Assembly (NCBI GenBank): GCA_022113835.1 | Contig: JAILWY010000009.1 | Location: forward strand, 8,284,001-8,348,000 | Origin: Atopsyche davidsoni | Lineage: Eukaryota; Arthropoda; Insecta; Trichoptera; Hydrobiosidae | Direction: 5' to 3' | Length of the DNA: 64,000 bases | Part shown: positions 59,101 through 64,000 of the stretch, piece by piece | Numbering within the stretch: position 1 is the stretch's first letter | Layout: the number at the start of each line of letters is the position of its first letter | Program-made: the position numbers and the translations under genes | Notes under the pieces: model-generated | The model's database searches: none | What the model was told of the DNA's origin: nothing | Seen by the model: only the letters and a program-made list of their open reading frames with translations

Positions 59101-62100
59101 ATGCGACTAATATTAATAACACATAACATATTTTTACTTTACTAAATAAAAAAAATTGGGATAATGTGTGCGATTAAGCTAGAACCGATCCATCTCATCA
59201 ACGAAATAACAAAAATATTAGTAAAGTTAATCATTGTAAAATAACGCTTTAAAAACGGTTTAACGTTAAGATCTGCGTGTAACCAAAAAGTTTATTGGTA
59301 TGAAAATAATTTATTCGGTGAAAATTACGAAACAATATCGGTTTAATTATTTTTTGAAAAACTCTTAACATCTAACTTCTATCAACAATGCAGATATAAG
59401 ATACTGATATTATTTGTCGTATATTGTTTGTGTTATACTATCTTGTTGAATGTTCACTGTTAATTTTAAGCTTTGATTAGATTTTTCAATCTATTTTAAA
59501 AATTAATTACAGCAAATGTATAGTTTTTGTTCATTTTTACTATGCTATAGATACGCTATACGCGTTCATTATATATTGTAACAAATTACACTCTAATAAC
59601 GTATTATTAAGTTATGTCATTGCATTAACTATCAATTATAATATATTTCACAGTTATACCACGGTAAAGGATATATATATCTACTGGATGCATTTAAGGA
59701 TTGCATTCAGTATTAATAAGATACATACATACACGCAATCAGCTTTATTGCATCCGTTACAGATTAACGATTTCCTTTGCAGCATTTGCAACTTTTAATA
59801 CGTCTTATACGTACTTTTAATACGTCATCCAATATCGGCAATTAATCACCGATGCAATAATTTCAAACGCTTTTATTCATGAATTAATTATATTATTGTA
59901 TGAACAACGGAACTCTATTTTCCGGATAAACCCCGCAGTGCTCAGAGTATTATTTGCATTACAAGACAACTGTTTCAGTTTCTCAGTTATGATAGCGCTT
60001 TAATGTCTGAATTAAAAGTATCAGTATTAACCTGAAAAACACGAGGACGTGCCAATTTTGTTTTTCCATTATTTATTGATTATTCAAATAATATATCGGG
60101 ATTTAAATAGTATGTAGGGTCGTTTCTATGAAGACTTTGCTAGTAGATGTGTTTTAAAAAACCCCACGTATTGCCAAGTTGAATTTTATAACAACACCAC
60201 AAAAATTTTGATTAACTTGCGTCCAATTGTGATGGTGAATCTTTGGTTTAATAAAATGAAAACGACCAAGCTAAGGAAAAACAATCCCCAGTATGAAAAT
60301 CCTAGTTCTTTTGGTAGGGATGAAGAGTTGAGTTAATCACTTCACACGTAAAAAAATATATTACTAAAGTACCAGAAGGACTGGATTCAAATATTATGAA
60401 GTGCTACTTCTAAATTTAATCGATCTATAAAATTAATTACTATATTTAAATGAATTTTTAAAAATCTAAAATGAAAACGGTTGATACGATATGGAAACAA
60501 GACTAGGATTACATGGAGTTTATGATGATATTGATTCAATATTCAACAAAAAAATTTAAATGTTCTTATAAAATCCGGTTGAGTATCATATCCTTTATAA
60601 AATTACAAGATATTAAAAAATAGAGGTTGGTATAAAAACGTCGCTTGGGCTTCAATGTTAATCATATATACTTTGCATTAGTGACGGTCCGCTGAAGTGC
60701 AGAAACAATAACTCCTAATGAGATATCTGCTCGGTCTTATGTCAGGCGTATTTTTATAAATAGATCTAAAGGTGTTGCTAAGAGGATGATATGACCTTAA
60801 GACGTGTGATGGTCATAGACATAATTTGTAATAACACTACAGTACCTAGACCACAATTTTCGCGTTAAATTTGATATCGTAAGCCCACCATTTTTCTTTG
60901 CATTTTCGGCGTGTTGCAAACTCACTAACCTCAGAAATATAGACATCAACTGTATATAACATGAAACTAAGTTGTTTGATTGATTGAGTGCGTTAATGTT
61001 TAGCGTAGCAAGAGTAGATTATGAAGTCATCGATAAAAAATGCAATCGCGTACTTATAACTGCTATGGTATTCTAATAAACTTCTGGAAAAATAAAAAAA
61101 TACCATGTGAAACGAACGTGCATTGCTAACGAGAATCAATCGCTAAATCTACTTATTGTGCTAATAAGTCAAATTTTAACTTTTCGCTATATTTATGAAA
61201 AGTGGTTATTTTTTGATAGTAAAATATATTTTCAATGCATTAATATATATTTTTTTAAATCTGACTAATTTTTCAAAGAGTTAAAGGTATTTTCTTAAAT
61301 AAATTGTATTGTATTGTGGTGTAAATGTATTTCTGTTTTATTTCAACGATTAGTGAGTCGTGATCATTTAATTTTCCTTTTTCTGAGACTTCTTATAATA
61401 ATCAATACATTGACTAGGTTATGAAGGTTATTTACGGAAACGGGGAAAATAAATCACGACATAATCCGGCGTGATTTCCGTAGACTTTTGGCCTACATTT
61501 ATATCACAAATCAACCATAAGTAATCACAAACATGCGCAGAAAATTACATAAAAGGAATTGCAATAAATGGCTCCCACATAACAAAAGAATGACCTATAG
61601 CATGATTATCGAAAATTTTGAAATCCCCTGATTGCCGCTGGAGATGATCTTTATAAAATTACGCTTAATTTACAAAAACGAGATGTCCCCTCGCATTGTC
61701 CGGGCCGGGACTGTCACGCCATTCGTAGCTTAGCCCGCCTAACTGGAAACTTCATTCAGAATTCGACAATTGATTCCTCCATCCTATTGAGGATAATTTC
61801 ACAGCCATGGGAAAAAGCTCACGACATTATTTTTGTTGACAAATAATTGGTATTCTCGTATTGGGACATGCGAAGAGTATTAAGGTCAGACAAGTTAATT
61901 TCGATGCAAGGTAACATTTAGTACCCACCAGCGGCGTGCACTGCTTACTTGCAAAACAGTCGGTGCCTCAATAGCACTGTGAAAGAGATTGCACGGAGCT
62001 TTATTAATATAGCTACATTTATAAATAAAAGACAATAGATGTGCAAATTCACAAAATTTCTATTTAATTTTTATTTCAAGTGTGATATTTATAAAAAATT

Positions 62101-64000
62101 TTTTTTAAGCAAAATGTGCTTATGATATAGATGCATAATTTTAATTCCTATTTTTAAATAAAACTTTATTAATATATCGAAGTAATTTTTTTTTATAAAA
62201 GCTTGTGAAAAGATTTTAAGCACTTCATAAACTTACATATTCAAAGTCTAGCTTTTATATTATTTTACGCAATTTTAATTTAAATTGTATTACTATTTAA
62301 CAATAATTTATTGACCCGTGCTTTGGCAAAAGACTACTTAAGTCCTGCCAAATACTGCATCGCTTCGATCAGGGAAGAGCCTCAAAAATTGCTGCGTTGG
62401 GTTGGGTTACCAATGATCAACATTTTTTTTACTTCTTTCTAAAATATATTAACAAAAAAATGATTAAAAAAATATATCAGCCACCTACCTCTTGTTACTT
62501 TTTTAAACCTTTCAAATTCTAATGTCTTTCATATTTTATATGAGAAATCACCTAATTTATTAATCCCGGTTAAATAAGCATAAAAAAACTGATCTCGTGC
62601 GTAACTGACGTAAGATCTTATGGTAAAGGAAGCATTTGATGCACAGAGAACAATGATAATTAACCTTTTTACAAATTGTAGGATCTCTTCTACAATAAAA
62701 AGACTAAACATTTTATTCAGCTTAATGTAGAGTTTATGCTTTTTGTTCATTTTATAAATGAGTCGGTAATTTGGAATAATAACAGTACGCTTCATGTTGC
62801 ACTTATGATAATTTTTATAACCGATTTTTTTTATTTGAAAGTAAATTTTTTAGTAAATTAGTAAACTCTTTTTTTTCAAAACTTCTTCAGATTACAATTA
62901 ATAAATATTGAGACTTATTTTATAGAGTAAATTCTGTTCATTTTTAATATAAATATATTTGTTTGTATATATAAACAAACCTAAACATTATTATACCTTT
63001 ACTCAATTGGCATTCGCTTTGATAGGGTTAGGTTCGGATTTACTAACCGAACAGCTAAGATACGGCTGTTCAACCAAGCGAACAAGCATACAATCCCATT
63101 AGCAAACTAATGACAGTGCTGAAAAGATCTGCTTTAAATGTGTAATTAAAGCAAATAGAGATAAACGTTCATACAATGTGGAATTATACTAGTCGCTCCT
63201 GTTCCAGCGGCCGGTAAGCTCTTTCTCCGGCGAGATGATCGGATGCGATAGCACCACCATGGGAACATGCTAAGTGTGCTTTAATTTGAAGTGTTAACAG
63301 TGATTAAGTGCGAAGATTACTACCAGTGCAGCAGCCGAGAGCCTGCGGCTGGCTTGACTTGTGTTTGTTAACTGCTGCGGAGCGATTAATAGCACTTCGA
63401 TAGAGACATTTTAGGTTTAGACAACAGAACTTGGATTATTTGAAGCGAAGAATGGAAACACGTGAAGAAATTGTATAATTGATACAGTTTAAGATCCGTT
63501 AGTTTATTTTCGTTTTTGATTTAAAGATCAAAAAACTTAAGAACAGAAGCTTAAGAACATAACACCTATTTATTCAATGGGTAAATTTAAAAGATAATAT
63601 GCTAAAAAAATTAAAATTATTAAAATTAAAGTATTAGGCGTGAGAAAGTTTCATGTCTTTTTAAACTATAATAATCAAGGATATGGACATGCAGATCTTT
63701 AAATCCGGAGATTTTAATAAAAAAATATGCTGCACTTGCGCTTCTGTTACTACTAGAAACGAGCTTATAATGTAAAAAAATCAATAAAATGACGAATATA
63801 TAAAATTTCTTGCGTTTAAAAATAAGTATTTTAAGTAATCGGTTATTTCTATGATAAATAATTTATGCGGATACATTCACGTACAATTACAATTTTTAAA
63901 GGTTTATTTTGATTTATGGGTGTATTGAATCTATGTGAAATCTACATAACATGTATGTGCCTTTAGTAATAACAACATAACGTTTTTTTTCAGGTGTTGT

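Larger units (their letters stand above)
54501..64000. other. Probable Oaz intron or upstream region
   Basis: AT-rich DNA upstream of the first visible Oaz exon. Open frames at 55364-55615 (plus) and 56191-56445 (minus) have mixed composition but match nothing I know. GC-richer patches at about 56990-57420, 58780-59100, 61680-61760 and 63180-63420 contain no finger-coding exon and look regulatory. The window ends in TTTTTTTTCAGGTGTTGT, a good splice-acceptor-like sequence on the plus strand, with too little after it to call an exon. Confidence 0.45.

Noticed and set aside
63980..64000. Splice-acceptor-like sequence at the right edge, considered as the start of another gene
   Set aside because: Only seven bases follow the AG, so no coding frame can be judged.

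Overview
The window is AT-rich nuclear DNA of an insect, most likely a moth or butterfly. Protein-coding genes are split by introns, retroelement debris is plentiful, and the encoded proteins are arthropod-type: CLIP serine-protease homologs with an N-terminal Ser/Thr/Pro stalk, a ZNF423/ZNF521-type zinc-finger protein and a CMIP homolog. The call of Lepidoptera is an inference from overall character, not from a marker gene.

Layout. (1) About 1-8.4 kb, minus strand: the first two recognisable coding exons of a CMIP (c-Maf-inducing protein) homolog; the rest of the gene runs off the left edge. (2) About 8.4-14.4 kb: intergenic DNA with a foldback retroelement and no convincing gene. (3) About 14.4-46.6 kb, plus strand: a head-to-tail array of five secreted serine-protease-homolog genes, here SPH-1 to SPH-5, with promoter-to-promoter spacing of 6.5-7.2 kb. 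Each has the same eight-exon plan: a leader exon, a signal peptide plus Thr/Pro-rich stalk, a propeptide with the first half of a clip-like domain, the second half of that domain, and four exons for a protease domain. All five carry Gly in place of the catalytic Ser, so they should be cofactors or binding proteins rather than enzymes. SPH-3 has lost an obligatory splice donor and is probably truncated or a pseudogene. (4) About 48.1-54.5 kb and probably beyond, minus strand: the 3' five coding exons of Oaz, the insect ZNF423/521 homolog. (5) About 54.5-64 kb: probably Oaz intron or upstream DNA, with several GC-richer islands that look like cis-regulatory modules.

The five SPH genes share a compact promoter module: a CAATTTGT box, a GAAAGAGC-like box and a CRE-like palindrome at a fixed 20-22 bp before a TATAAA box. 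This suggests common regulation of the array. Mobile DNA includes a foldback retroelement family with target-site duplications. One copy has perfect 111-bp arms and contains a sequence that folds like a minimal hammerhead ribozyme of the kind known from Penelope-like elements. There is also a roughly 390-bp repeat lying upstream of three of the five SPH promoters, a probable piggyBac transposase fragment, and SINE-like pieces.
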